64,000 bases of DNA from DASPKM01 sp035628135 (GCA_035628135.1 DASPKM010000001.1:336613-400612), one strand, 5' to 3'; positions 15,926 through 25,602 are shown, numbered from the stretch's first letter. Notes: generated by a model from the sequence alone, not told the origin. Made by a program: numbers and translations.

Positions 15926-18883
15926 ATGAAAGCCATCGCAATCATATTATTTACGGTTCTTATACACAGTGCGCATGCGCAGGAATTTTCGTATAAGCAA
16001 TTCACTACCGCAGACGGTTTGCCCAGCAACGTGGTGTACGCAGCCTACCAGGATAAGGAAGGATACATTTGGTTTTGCACCAACGCAGGGGTGAGCCGCT
16101 TCAACGGCATTAGCTTTCAGAACTTTACCGTGGAGCATGGTTTGTCCGACAATGAAGTGTTCGGCGCTTTTCAAACTTCCGAGGACCGCATTTGGTTCAG
16201 GACCTTCAGCAACAAGCTTTGTTATTACGAAAACGGCTCGTTTCACAACTACCTCACCGATCCCTGGCTCAACAAGACCTTCGGTGGAATGAAGATAGCA
16301 TATGTAGACGATGAAGGATTGGTGTGGACGCGCAACTATCTTGACTCGTTCGTGTACATTATGGACGAAAAAAACAAAGCCATCAAAAGGATCTATGCGC
16401 ATTACAGGGATAGCAGCATTATTGTAACACCACATGGCATAGATACCATTTCCATAGCCGATGAAAAGCTATTGTACACCGAGATGGCCAATTTTGGCAT
16501 CCGGTACAAACCGGTGATCGACAAATTGCCGGACGTAACGGCATATTTCATGTTTTCAAGAAGGCACCTGGAAGCGCTGCGCGCTAAAAATCCCTCCATT
16601 CCGCTCCACTTCATGTACCACATCTTTGTAAACTCGCATCCCATCCAGCGCTTCAAGCTGCACGAGCTCATACATCCTTTTAAAAACAAGGCTGAAAAGA
16701 AATACCTGCCCAATGCGTATTGGCTTACTACCGCCAACAAAGGCATTGCTTATGGCGCCGATCTTTTTGCGTTGGATGAAAAGCCTGATATGTACCTGTC
16801 TGACCGCAATATCAATAACATCCTCATAGACAACGAGGGCAATTATTGGTTCACCTCGCCTACCGAGGGTGTGTTCCTGCTAACGGCGCACGGCGTAAAA
16901 ACCTATGAGTCGGGCAAAAACGAGGGAGAAATATATTCCGTTACCGGCAATGATGAGTACGTGGTCATCGGAAAGAACAATGAGGTAGTATTTATCAACC
17001 GGCACACCGGTAAAAAGATCACCTGGAGGTACGACCTTGTAGAAAACAGCTCGGTGTATAACAGGGTTAAGGATATGTTGATAGATGGAACCGACCGGTG
17101 CTGGATAGCTACCGACCTGGGCGCCGCGTGCCTGCAATTTTCCAGCAAAGGCGCCAGGCGTGTGCACCCCAGCACCCTGCATGCTTTCGATCCGTTAGTG
17201 GGCGCAATGAAAAGCCTGAGCCCCGGCAGCGACAGCACCATTTATCTAGGCTCGCATGCAAGGCTTTACCGCATCGATAACAGGCGCAAAGCCGAGGCGG
17301 TGGCTTTCAAAAGAATAACTGCTGTGGTTGAAGTAGGGCGGGATCACGCGTTGGCGGGCAGCACCGACGGATTGTACACTTACAAAAATGGAAAGCTCGA
17401 TACTTTTCGTGCCACCAACGGCATCGTTACACAACACATCACCGATCTTGGCAAAACCGATGAATTTGTTTGCGTCGGCACCAACGACAAGGGACTGGCC
17501 ATTATCAGGAACGGGCACATCTTTCGTATAACCGTAGCCGATACACCCACCGCGCTCATTAGTAATATCTGCCGCAAGGTGTTCATCGATGCTGGCAGCA
17601 ATATCTGGGTTTGCACCAACGAAGGCCTGTCGAGGGTGAGCATCAGCTCGTGGCAGCCTTTCAGGTTCAGCGTACAATCGTTCACTACCGACGATGGATT
17701 GATATCGAACGACGTGAACGATGTATTTGTTTCCGGCGATACGGTTTGGGTGGCCACTTCCGGAGGTCTTAGTTTTTTCAGCCAACGCCAGATAAAGCAG
17801 AACGGACAGTTACCAGCGATTTACATCAGCCAGGTAGACACGCTCACCCGCCGTTCCTTCGGCTACCGCGATAAGATCGTCATCGGGTTGGAAGGCATTT
17901 CCTACGAAAGCCTGGGCAAGCTGCGCTACCGCTACCGCCTGAAAGGATTGTACCAGGACTGGCGTTATACAGACCGTAACCAGTTATTGTACGACGTGCT
18001 GCCGCCCGGTGAATATGAGCTGGAAGTGTACAGCATCAACCGCTTCGGGCAAGAAAGCGAAAACCCTGCAAGGGTAGCATTTACCGTGGTGCCTCCCTGG
18101 TGGAAGACGGATTGGGCGTATGCGCTGTATGCAGTGGCGCTCATTTCGCTGCTGGTAGTGGCCTTGCTGCTGGTGCGCAGGATATCGAGACAGAAGGAAA
18201 GGAACCGCATGAAGCACATTCAGCAATTGCAGCAGTTGGAGTTGAAAGCCCTACGCTCACAAATGAACCCGCATTTCATTTTTAACACTCTCAATGCAGT
18301 TCAAAAATATATTTTAGAGAACGATAAGGAGTCTTCCTACCGCTACCTCACCCGGTTTTCGAAGCTGATACGCGGTTTCCTCGAAAATTCAAGGCAAACC
18401 ACCATCAGCCTTCAGCACGAATTGGACCTATTGCGTGCATACATGGAGATGGAAGCCTTGCGGTTCAGGCATAAATTCACCTATGAAATAGAAATAGATC
18501 CCACCCTTGACACCGCTTCGGTATTTATTCCGTCTATGCTTATACAGCCTTATGTAGAAAACGCCATCTGGCATGGCATACAGCATAAAAAGGCAAACGG
18601 TTTTGTGAAATTGTCCGTACAGGATATGGGTGGCAACGTGTTGAAATGCCGCATACTGGACAATGGCATCGGCCGCAAGCGGGCAGGGGAAATTGAATCA
18701 GCGTCCGGTTCGCAGCACCAGCCCGTGGGTATGACCATCACCCAGCAGCGCCTGGAGCTGATCAACCAGCGGCTGAAACAGGCGGTAAGCGTTAATTTTA
18801 TCGACATTGCCGAGGAGTCGCACGGCGCAGGCACGGGAACCATTGTTGAATTGATAGTAACATATCAAACAAAGAAACCATGA
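15926..18883 (+). CDS. beta-propeller sensor histidine kinase, LytS/His_kinase type
   Basis: From the ATG at 15926 the product is 985 residues. In order it has a signal peptide (to HAQ, about residue 19), then a long periplasmic region of Reg_prop-like propeller repeats (GLPSNVVYAAYQDKEGYIWF, GLSDNEVFG, GLISNDVNDV). A Y_Y_Y-type beta-sandwich (about 640-720) and one membrane helix near 735-755 follow. The kinase core has the phospho-acceptor motif NPHFIFNTLNA (His about 783) and an ATPase segment with PYVENAIWHG and DNGIGRKRAG. It is a Bacteroidota-style one-chain sensor that signals to the LytTR regulator encoded next, with which it overlaps by 4 bases. The ligand is unknown. Confidence 0.9.
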   Translation: MKAIAIILFTVLIHSAHAQEFSYKQFTTADGLPSNVVYAAYQDKEGYIWFCTNAGVSRFNGISFQNFTVEHGLSDNEVFGAFQTSEDRIWFRTFSNKLCYYENGSFHNYLTDPWLNKTFGGMKIAYVDDEGLVWTRNYLDSFVYIMDEKNKAIKRIYAHYRDSSIIVTPHGIDTISIADEKLLYTEMANFGIRYKPVIDKLPDVTAYFMFSRRHLEALRAKNPSIPLHFMYHIFVNSHPIQRFKLHELIHPFKNKAEKKYLPNAYWLTTANKGIAYGADLFALDEKPDMYLSDRNINNILIDNEGNYWFTSPTEGVFLLTAHGVKTYESGKNEGEIYSVTGNDEYVVIGKNNEVVFINRHTGKKITWRYDLVENSSVYNRVKDMLIDGTDRCWIATDLGAACLQFSSKGARRVHPSTLHAFDPLVGAMKSLSPGSDSTIYLGSHARLYRIDNRRKAEAVAFKRITAVVEVGRDHALAGSTDGLYTYKNGKLDTFRATNGIVTQHITDLGKTDEFVCVGTNDKGLAIIRNGHIFRITVADTPTALISNICRKVFIDAGSNIWVCTNEGLSRVSISSWQPFRFSVQSFTTDDGLISNDVNDVFVSGDTVWVATSGGLSFFSQRQIKQNGQLPAIYISQVDTLTRRSFGYRDKIVIGLEGISYESLGKLRYRYRLKGLYQDWRYTDRNQLLYDVLPPGEYELEVYSINRFGQESENPARVAFTVVPPWWKTDWAYALYAVALISLLVVALLLVRRISRQKERNRMKHIQQLQQLELKALRSQMNPHFIFNTLNAVQKYILENDKESSYRYLTRFSKLIRGFLENSRQTTISLQHELDLLRAYMEMEALRFRHKFTYEIEIDPTLDTASVFIPSMLIQPYVENAIWHGIQHKKANGFVKLSVQDMGGNVLKCRILDNGIGRKRAGEIESASGSQHQPVGMTITQQRLELINQRLKQAVSVNFIDIAEESHGAGTGTIVELIVTYQTKKP

Positions 18884-19629
18884 TGTTAACAGCGGTAATT
18901 ATCGACGATGAAGCACACAGCGTGGATGTGTTGAAAAATCTCCTGGATATCTATTGTCCCAACGTAAAAGTGATCGGTCAGGCCGACCATGCTACCGCGG
19001 GCAGAAAGCTCATCGCCGAGCACGCTCCCGACATCGTTTTCCTGGACATCGAAATGCCGTTCGGCACCGGCTTCGACATGCTTGATGCAGTAGAGCACAA
19101 AAATACCAACGTTATTTTCGTTACCGCTTACGATCACTATGCGCTCAAGGCGATTAAATATTACGCCATCGATTACCTGCTGAAACCCGTTGACATCGAC
19201 GAACTAAAAAACGCGGTAAAAAAGGTAGCGGAAAGAAAGGAACAGCAATCCGCCTCGGCCTTGCCGGTGAACCTGCTGAAAACCTATCTTGAAAAAGGAA
19301 TAGACAACAGCAAGATCGCACTGCCCATGGCAGACGGGCTGCAGTTTGTAAACCGGAGCGAGATCGTGCGCTGCGAAGCGTGCGGAAATTATACCAGGAT
19401 ATATTTACAGGAGAACAGGACTTACATGGTGGCGCGCACCCTGGGTGAATACGAAGAGCTGTTATCGCCTTATAATTTCCTGCGCATTCACCACGCGCAC
19501 CTGATAAACCTGGACCATATCGAAAGATATGTACGCGGCGAAGGCGGATATGTTATCATGAGCGACGGCGCCGTAGTGGACATATCGAGAAGAAAAAAAC
19601 AGGATTTCCTGAACAGGTTCGATTTTTAA
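18880..19629 (+). CDS. LytTR-family response regulator
   Basis: The product is 249 residues. The receiver domain (1-120) has acidic residues DDE (9-11), phospho-acceptor Asp56 in DIVFLDIEMP and a conserved Lys in YLLKPVDIDEL. A LytTR DNA-binding domain occupies about 145-249 (RCEACGNYTRIYLQ, FLRIHHAHLINL, DGAVVDISRRKKQDFL). The start codon overlaps the kinase stop (ATGA), so the pair is translationally coupled and forms a cognate two-component system. Target genes cannot be read from the sequence. The patatin gene that follows is 73 bp downstream on the same strand. Confidence 0.93.
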   Translation: MMLTAVIIDDEAHSVDVLKNLLDIYCPNVKVIGQADHATAGRKLIAEHAPDIVFLDIEMPFGTGFDMLDAVEHKNTNVIFVTAYDHYALKAIKYYAIDYLLKPVDIDELKNAVKKVAERKEQQSASALPVNLLKTYLEKGIDNSKIALPMADGLQFVNRSEIVRCEACGNYTRIYLQENRTYMVARTLGEYEELLSPYNFLRIHHAHLINLDHIERYVRGEGGYVIMSDGAVVDISRRKKQDFLNRFDF

Positions 19630-19702
19630 AGATTTCGTCAATTCAGGTGTTTTCATGCTATTTGATTTTTTCGGGACTCCATAAATAAGTACTAATTTTT
19701 GG

Positions 19703-21622
19703 ATGCTTATGAGCAAAACAAAGTATTTTCAAAACTGTCTGGGAGTTTTTCAAGGTGGCGGATGCAAGGCTATTGCATATGCAGGAGCTTATAAGGAAGC
19801 TGTTAAGTGGGGAGTATCCTTCTCAGAATTAGTAGGTACTTCTGCCGGCGCCATTGCCGCAATTTTTATTGGAGCGGGGGCAACGCCTGCACAACTCGAA
19901 GCCTTTTTACGCGAGCTTGACTTTAAGAATTTGCTGCTGCCACCCATCGAACTTGAAAAATATAAACGGCCCCGTTACTCCGGTTACATTAAGTTCATCC
20001 CTTTAGAGTTTACTAAACGATACCACCGGGTTTTTTCACATCTTGGGTTGTATAATTCGGACGCTTTAAAAAAATGGATCGGTGATAAATTGAAGATACT
20101 GCTCCCGCATGTTGACGGCCCTGTAAAGTTTCAACACCTGATTATCCCAACAAGCGTAGTGGTTACTGATTTGGTGGCTAAAAGAGTGGAGGTGTATAGC
20201 CAGGATGAAAGTTGGACCATGGATGTAAGCGAGGCTGTTCAAAGTTCTTGCAGTATTCCTTATTTTTTTCAACCCATTAACATGCGATATGTAGATGGTG
20301 GTGTGTTGAGCAATCTTCCGGCATTTGTTTTTGGGGACAAGTCCGATAAATTGTACAATCGGATACTCGCCTTTAGTTTGGAGAGTGATCTTGTGGACCA
20401 GGACCTGACAGATTTTATGGGATTTTCAAAAGCACTGCTGAATACAGTGCTGGAAGGAAATCTTGACTTGCAACTTTCCCTGCAGGAGGACCTGCACATC
20501 ATCAATATCAACACCGGCAAATTATCCGCAATTGATTTTGATAAAGTAGATGATAACGTAAAGACCACGTTGATACAAAAAGGCGAAGAGGCGGTAAACA
20601 CTTTCTTTATGAATGAGGTTTTCAATGTACATTCACGGGTAAGCAGAATGGACGTGGCACGAGACGAGTTCAATACCAATAATTTCTTACTTCAGAGCCT
20701 GGAGTATAAACACCAGGAAATATTAATTGCGGACTGGAATTCCAAATGGGTGTATGAATTATTTCCAACCCTTATCAGGTGGCAACGGGATGGCGCAAAA
20801 ATCTGGTTCTTTCTGAAAGAAGTTACTGATGAACCCGAGCACACCGGGTTCAGGCAGCGCTTTTTACAAGCACTTGGGGTCAATGTTGTAATTGTTAACA
20901 ATCTGCCGTTTTATGGATTTATTTTCGATGCTCATTTAAAGGACGGATGCAGAGCGATAATCAAAAACCCCGCAGCAGATGCCGACAAAACTTTTAAATC
21001 TAGGTTATACTCAGGTGAAGTAGATTTTCTTGCAATCAATGCGCTTAAAGATAAACTGCAGCCTCAAATAACAAAAGCCGCTCCGTCTGTAAAGATCCGG
21101 ATTGAAAAAGTAAAGAAAACAGAGGTGCTTGACTTAATGAAGAACGTGCGGCAGTATTCTATCGACAATGTCCAAATGGACGTGCGGGAAATTAAAGTGT
21201 CGGATGTTTTATTCCTGACTAAATTTATCAAAGGGTACAAGTATAGGCAAATCCATGTACTTTTCGAACTGTTCCGAACATTCGGCCTGTCGCTTTTTGA
21301 ACCGGCCAAACTGATGTTGAACAATGATAAATACACTTTGTTTGCGCCTCCGGTAGTTGAAAAAATCGGTAACAGGTATTTCGTAGTGGGTGGGAATACC
21401 CGGTTTACATATGCGTACCGCAATAATATTGAATACCTGCAATGCATTGTGGTAGAAGGTGTAGAGGAAGTATTGCCAAGTAAGGGAGAGTTCCCGGCTA
21501 AACAAATATTGTTGACAGATAAGAATATGAGCGGAGATGACCGCTATCCCAAATTTGATTACACAAAATTCAGACAACTTGAAAGAGCAATCAGAGATCC
21601 AGACACTTGGTTGCATCCATGA
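19703..21622 (+). CDS. patatin-like phospholipase with PLD-like and ParB-like C-terminal regions
   Basis: The product is 639 residues. The patatin domain (1 to about 290) has the oxyanion motif GGGCK (18-22), nucleophile GTSAG (Ser47) and catalytic DGG (Asp198), so lipid hydrolysis is expected. Residues about 320-440 resemble a phospholipase D-like domain (EILIADWNSKWVYEL, then a LPFYGFIFD segment). The usual HxK histidine is Tyr there, so this part is probably inactive. Residues about 520-600 resemble a ParB/Srx-type fold (VVEKIGNRYFVVGGNTRFTYAYR). A partner gene begins 5 bases after the stop. Codon use is more AT-rich than in the neighbours, which suggests transfer. The multi-domain layout recalls anti-phage effectors; that role is inference. 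Confidence 0.7.
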   Translation: MLMSKTKYFQNCLGVFQGGGCKAIAYAGAYKEAVKWGVSFSELVGTSAGAIAAIFIGAGATPAQLEAFLRELDFKNLLLPPIELEKYKRPRYSGYIKFIPLEFTKRYHRVFSHLGLYNSDALKKWIGDKLKILLPHVDGPVKFQHLIIPTSVVVTDLVAKRVEVYSQDESWTMDVSEAVQSSCSIPYFFQPINMRYVDGGVLSNLPAFVFGDKSDKLYNRILAFSLESDLVDQDLTDFMGFSKALLNTVLEGNLDLQLSLQEDLHIININTGKLSAIDFDKVDDNVKTTLIQKGEEAVNTFFMNEVFNVHSRVSRMDVARDEFNTNNFLLQSLEYKHQEILIADWNSKWVYELFPTLIRWQRDGAKIWFFLKEVTDEPEHTGFRQRFLQALGVNVVIVNNLPFYGFIFDAHLKDGCRAIIKNPAADADKTFKSRLYSGEVDFLAINALKDKLQPQITKAAPSVKIRIEKVKKTEVLDLMKNVRQYSIDNVQMDVREIKVSDVLFLTKFIKGYKYRQIHVLFELFRTFGLSLFEPAKLMLNNDKYTLFAPPVVEKIGNRYFVVGGNTRFTYAYRNNIEYLQCIVVEGVEEVLPSKGEFPAKQILLTDKNMSGDDRYPKFDYTKFRQLERAIRDPDTWLHP

Positions 21623-21626
21623 TGGC

Positions 21627-22301
21627 ATGAAAACCAGCAGCGACATAATAAAATCTTTAGTTCAGCTAAATGAAGATATAGCGGAATTGAAGTTTCACTC
21701 ATTCAATAAATACGATGCTATCCAGGATCGCCTTGAGATGGACGATACCCTGGAAGATTTGGTTGAAAAGGCACTTCAGCTAAGAGCTCAGTATAAACTT
21801 CCTTTTTGGGATGCTTTTAATGCCTGTACATTCGATACAGCATTTTCGAAATATCACTTCTTAAAGCATGTCAGGTTTCACAATACTATCAATCAAACAT
21901 TTATTATTCGCAGAACAGAGGTGTCCCAATTCCTGGACGCACTACCCGAGGACAAGTACCTGGTAATTAATTCAAATATTACCATGACAAACGGACACCG
22001 CAAGCATTTGCCACTACTCGATTTTCATATTCCAGTCGGTAAAGAAAATGAGGACTTATGCAAGGCTATACTCGTTGAGTTAGGGCTGAAAGGGTTTCTA
22101 TTGAACAGCGGTAAGTCTTACCACTTTTATGGGAAGGAACTCGTCGATCATGAGCAAATGCAAACCATTCTCCATTTCGCTTTGCTTTTTTCTCCCATTG
22201 TCGATAAGTCCTGGATAGCTCACCAACTTATCGAAGGAAGTTGTAATTTGCGCGTTACTAAAAAGTATTCTCGCTTACCCTGTTTGGTGATGGAGGTTTA
22301 A
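21627..22301 (+). CDS. primase-like (AEP/'primase 1D'-like) protein
   Basis: From the ATG at 21627, 5 bases after the patatin stop, the product is 224 residues. The C-terminal half carries features I associate with archaeo-eukaryotic-primase-like proteins: an acidic strand LPLLDFHIP (Asp132), an SxH-type motif in SGKSYHFYG (Ser164, His166), and a late block from about 190 to 218 (SPIVDKSWIAHQLIEG, then LRVTKKYSRLP). The N-terminal 60 residues are helical. A longer frame opens at 21537 inside the patatin gene, but 21627 fits coupling. Assignment to the primase superfamily is from memory of motif shape and needs a profile search; without it this is an unknown protein linked to patatin. Confidence 0.5.
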   Translation: MKTSSDIIKSLVQLNEDIAELKFHSFNKYDAIQDRLEMDDTLEDLVEKALQLRAQYKLPFWDAFNACTFDTAFSKYHFLKHVRFHNTINQTFIIRRTEVSQFLDALPEDKYLVINSNITMTNGHRKHLPLLDFHIPVGKENEDLCKAILVELGLKGFLLNSGKSYHFYGKELVDHEQMQTILHFALLFSPIVDKSWIAHQLIEGSCNLRVTKKYSRLPCLVMEV

Positions 22302-22303
22302 GG

Positions 22304-23167
22304 ATGAAACAACTACTTCTTTTTATAGCAGTATTGTATGTCGCGGATATTTCCTTTGCCCAGCAAACCTCAAAGCTTGTTATTCATTTCGATTTCGATA
22401 AGCACGATATACGTCCTGTTGATGCGGCCAGGCTGGACAGCTTGTTTTCACGACGGTTAATTCCTATGGTAGAGCGGGTTGAATTGTACGGTCATTGCGA
22501 TTCCGTTGGCAACCACGCGTACAACGACGCACTTTCCGAGCGGCGCACAGCGCAAACGAAAGCATACCTGGTAGGCAAAGGACTTCCTGAAAACATCTTT
22601 ATAAAAAGCCAAGGGTTCGGCAAACGCCGGCCATTGAACGAAAATAATACACCCGAAGAAAGGTTTGACAACAGGCGCGTGGAACTGACGGTTGTCTGGA
22701 AGGATACAGATTCGGTGGTTACGGTCACTAGTCCTCCAAAGGAGAACAAACCACCTTCGCTTACAGAGGTGATAAAAGATACCGCCACCACCAAAACAGG
22801 CAACACCATCATCCTGCGCAACCTTCAGTTCATACCGGGCAGGCATGTGCCATTGCCCGAATCCGAAGCCATATTGGAAGAACTGTACAATGTAATGCGC
22901 GATAATCCCACGCTGGTGATACAGATCCGCGGGCACGTATGCTGCACACCGATTAACGAAGATGGTTACGACATCGACCTTAGGACCATGAACCTTTCGG
23001 TACAGCGGGCAAAAACGGTGTACGATTACCTGGTAAGCCGTAACATCGCACCCACGAGGCTGAGCTTTACAGGCCTGGGCGGCTCACAGAAACTGTACCC
23101 GCTTGAAAGAGATGAATTCGAGCGGCAGGAAAACCGCAGGGTTGAGCTAAAGATTATTAGCAGGTAG
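22304..23167 (+). CDS. exported protein with two OmpA-like peptidoglycan-binding domains
   Basis: The product is 287 residues with a signal peptide (MKQLLLFIAVLYVADISFAQ). OmpA domain 1 covers about 24-135 (LVIHFDFDKHDIR, LYGHCDSVGNHAYNDALSERR, DNRRVEL). OmpA domain 2 covers about 170-287 (IRGHVCCTPINEDGYDIDLR, LSVQRAKTVYDYL, ENRRVEL). Both end with the NRRVEL signature of the family. There is no barrel, so it is a periplasmic or lipid-free cell-wall binder. It starts 2 bases after the primase-like gene, which places it in the same transcript; whether it belongs functionally is unclear. Confidence 0.85.
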   Translation: MKQLLLFIAVLYVADISFAQQTSKLVIHFDFDKHDIRPVDAARLDSLFSRRLIPMVERVELYGHCDSVGNHAYNDALSERRTAQTKAYLVGKGLPENIFIKSQGFGKRRPLNENNTPEERFDNRRVELTVVWKDTDSVVTVTSPPKENKPPSLTEVIKDTATTKTGNTIILRNLQFIPGRHVPLPESEAILEELYNVMRDNPTLVIQIRGHVCCTPINEDGYDIDLRTMNLSVQRAKTVYDYLVSRNIAPTRLSFTGLGGSQKLYPLERDEFERQENRRVELKIISR

Positions 23168-23224
23168 TTAACAACATCCCGCATTCAACTGGCAAGTTCA
23201 ACAATTCTTTCAGCTCATTTACGT

Positions 23225-23232
23225 TATTTTTG
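23225..23232 (+). promoter_or_regulatory. TATTTTTG -7 box for cyanophycinase
   Basis: An exact TAnnTTTG match lies 19 bases upstream of the ATG at 23252, leaving a leader of roughly 13 bases. No clear -33 element is visible. Confidence 0.5.
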
Positions 23233-23251
23233 CCGATAGCTAATTCGTAAC

Positions 23252-24145
23252 ATGACAATACCTCTTGGAAAACTGATAGCGATAGGCGGAGCAGAGGACA
23301 AAGGGACCGATCTCGAAAAAGGTGAAATACACCGTAATAATCTTAATTTCTTCGAGCTGGGCATCCTTCGCCGCATAGTCGAAGAAGCCGGCGGCTCACA
23401 CGCCCGCATAGAGGTGGTTACTACCGCTTCTACCATCCCCAACGAAGTAGGCGACAATTACCTGAACGCTTTTGGCCGCATCGGCTGTACCAATATCGGC
23501 GTAATGCACATACGCCGGAGAGAAGACGCTTTGAACGAAGAACTCCTCGAACGCATCACCAATTGCGACGCCGTAATGTTCAGTGGCGGCAATCAAATGC
23601 GCCTGGGCGCCACTTTCGGCGGCACCAACTTTCTTTCGATACTGCACCAGCGCTACATGAAGGAAGATTTTGTGATCTCCGGCACTTCGGCCGGGGCCAT
23701 GGCCATGAGCAATACCATGATCTACGAAGGAAACGCCAGCCGCGCCCACCTAAAGGGAGAAGTAAAATTGACCACCGGCCTCGGTTTCATGGACAATGTC
23801 ATCATCGATAGCCATTTCGAAAAGCGCGGCCGCTTCGTAAGGCTGGCACAGGCAGTATCGGCCAATCCATCGTGCATAGGCATTGGCCTGGGCGAGGACA
23901 CCGGCATGCTTATTACCGAAGGCAACCGCATGGAAGCTATTGGCAGTGGCCTGGTCATTATCATCGATGGGCACGACATACGCCACTCCAACATTGCCGA
24001 CATTCCCGAAGGCAATCCCGTAAGCATCGAAAACCTCAAGGTGCACTTTTGTGAAAAAGGCAATGGCTACCTATTGAAAGAACGCGCATTCCTTATGGAA
24101 GTAAAGGAAGGAGCGGTGATACGTAAGCAAGTGAGCGTTGAGTAA
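23252..24145 (+). CDS. cphB: cyanophycinase (peptidase S51 family)
   Basis: The product is 297 residues, the usual length. It has the N-terminal GKLIAIGGAEDKG, the MFSGGNQMRLG segment (about residue 110) and the nucleophile elbow ISGTSAGAMAMS with Ser146. A conserved IDSHFEKRGRFVRLAQA block (about 190) follows. The enzyme is a serine exopeptidase that cuts cyanophycin to beta-Asp-Arg dipeptides. The cyanophycin synthetase gene, often adjacent in Bacteroidota, is not in this window. The gene is convergent with tyrS across an AT-rich hairpin. Confidence 0.88.
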   Translation: MTIPLGKLIAIGGAEDKGTDLEKGEIHRNNLNFFELGILRRIVEEAGGSHARIEVVTTASTIPNEVGDNYLNAFGRIGCTNIGVMHIRRREDALNEELLERITNCDAVMFSGGNQMRLGATFGGTNFLSILHQRYMKEDFVISGTSAGAMAMSNTMIYEGNASRAHLKGEVKLTTGLGFMDNVIIDSHFEKRGRFVRLAQAVSANPSCIGIGLGEDTGMLITEGNRMEAIGSGLVIIIDGHDIRHSNIADIPEGNPVSIENLKVHFCEKGNGYLLKERAFLMEVKEGAVIRKQVSVE

Positions 24146-24147
24146 AT

Positions 24148-24232
24148 AATTATTAATTATTAATTACTGATTATTGATTACTGGTTATCCTTTAAATCAA
24201 TCAATAATTAATAATCAATAATCAATTAAGCA
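24148..24232. repeat. AT-rich inverted repeat between cphB and tyrS
   Basis: TGATTATTGATTA (24168-24180) is perfectly complementary to 24212-24224, with further partial pairing outside. The arms are built from 7-8 nt ATTGATT/AATCAAT units, an AT version of the GTCATTRR arrays. The right arm overlaps the tyrS stop. The repeat may serve as a terminator for both genes, though it has no GC stem. Confidence 0.7.
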
Positions 24233-25502
24233 CTTTCACTAAATAATAATGCTTCTTTCCCTTTTGTATCAACAAATATTTATTGTGGAGCAATAGTGAT
24301 TCACTTACCTGCATGGCCGCATCAGCTACTTTATTCCGGTTGATGCTGATGCCGCCGTTCTGTACCATCTTCCTTGCCTCGCCCTTGCTGGGAAAAATGC
24401 CGGACTCTGCCAGGAACGACACCACATCGGTGCCCGACCTTAGCTTCTCCAGCGAGTAATCGAACTTTACTACCCCTTCCATTCCCTCCAGGTCCTCGAT
24501 GCTCAACGAGCTCGCCGGCGCAGACTGGTTCGCGAATAATTTCTCCGTGGTTTCCACCGCCTTCAGGTATTCATCAATTCCATGCACAAATACCGTTACT
24601 TCCTTTGCAAGTCTTTTTTGCAGCACGCGGGCCGCCGGATCCTGCGCGTGTTGTGCTATCAGGCCTTCTATTACATCCGGTGGCAGAAATGTAAATATCC
24701 AGATCCATTTTTTCGCATCTTCATCCGCTGCATTCAACCAGAATTGATAGAACTGGTAAGGAGATGTTTTTTGCGGATCGAGCCATACGTTGCCGCCTTC
24801 GGTTTTACCGAACTTGGTACCATCGACCTTGGTAATGAGCGGGCAGGTGAATACAAACGCCTCGCCGCCACCCATGCGGCGGATCAATTCACTGCCCGTG
24901 GTCATATTGCCCCATTGATCGCTGCCGCCCATTTGCAGCTTGCAGCGCTTGTTGTTGTACAGCCAATAAAAATCATAGCCCTGCAGCAGCTGGTACGCAA
25001 ACTCGGTATAGCTGATGCCCGTATCGCCCTGCAGCCGCTTTTTTACGCTGTCCTTTGCCATCATGTAGTTAACCGTAATGTGTTTGCCCACATCACGCAA
25101 AAAATCAATGAAGGATATGCCGCGGAACCAGTCGTAATTGTTTACCAGCTCGGCCGCATTCGGTTTTGATTGATCGAAATCAAGATATTTTTCCAGCTGC
25201 CGCTTGATGCCATCGAGGTTCCGTTGTAAAGTCTCTTCGTTCAGCAGGTTGCGTTCCTCGCTTTTGCCGCTGGGGTCGCCCACCATGCCGGTGGCTCCTC
25301 CCACCAGGGCAATGGGTTTATGGCCGGCACGCTGCAGGTGCACCAGCAGCAGTATGGGCACCAGGCTGCCGATATGAAGGCTTTCGGCCGTGGGGTCGAA
25401 CCCGATATAACCTGTTGTCATTTCGTTATTCAATTGATCTTCAGTGCCTGGCATGATATCTTGTACCATTCCCCTTCTTCGTAATTCTTCTATCAGATTC
25501 AT
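24222..25502 (-). CDS. tyrS: tyrosyl-tRNA synthetase
   Basis: The product is 426 residues. The class I signature is TAESLHIGSLVPI (HIGH-type, about residue 40) and the KMSKS-type loop is TKFGKTEGG (about 230). The tyrosine pocket includes YTEFAYQLLQGYDFYWLY and GGSDQWGN. A C-terminal S4-like RNA-binding domain is visible (EARKMVQNGGISINRNKV, about 375-395). It charges tRNA-Tyr. No T-box leader is seen upstream. Confidence 0.96.
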   Translation of the reverse strand: MNLIEELRRRGMVQDIMPGTEDQLNNEMTTGYIGFDPTAESLHIGSLVPILLLVHLQRAGHKPIALVGGATGMVGDPSGKSEERNLLNEETLQRNLDGIKRQLEKYLDFDQSKPNAAELVNNYDWFRGISFIDFLRDVGKHITVNYMMAKDSVKKRLQGDTGISYTEFAYQLLQGYDFYWLYNNKRCKLQMGGSDQWGNMTTGSELIRRMGGGEAFVFTCPLITKVDGTKFGKTEGGNVWLDPQKTSPYQFYQFWLNAADEDAKKWIWIFTFLPPDVIEGLIAQHAQDPAARVLQKRLAKEVTVFVHGIDEYLKAVETTEKLFANQSAPASSLSIEDLEGMEGVVKFDYSLEKLRSGTDVVSFLAESGIFPSKGEARKMVQNGGISINRNKVADAAMQVSESLLLHNKYLLIQKGKKHYYLVKVLN

Positions 25503-25602
25503 AGTAAGTTTACCGTTTTAATAATTGGTTATCGCCCCTGTTAAACCCCCAAAATTGCAATATTTATAGTTTATTTTCGTTTCCCAAAATTAGGCATAAC
25601 CC

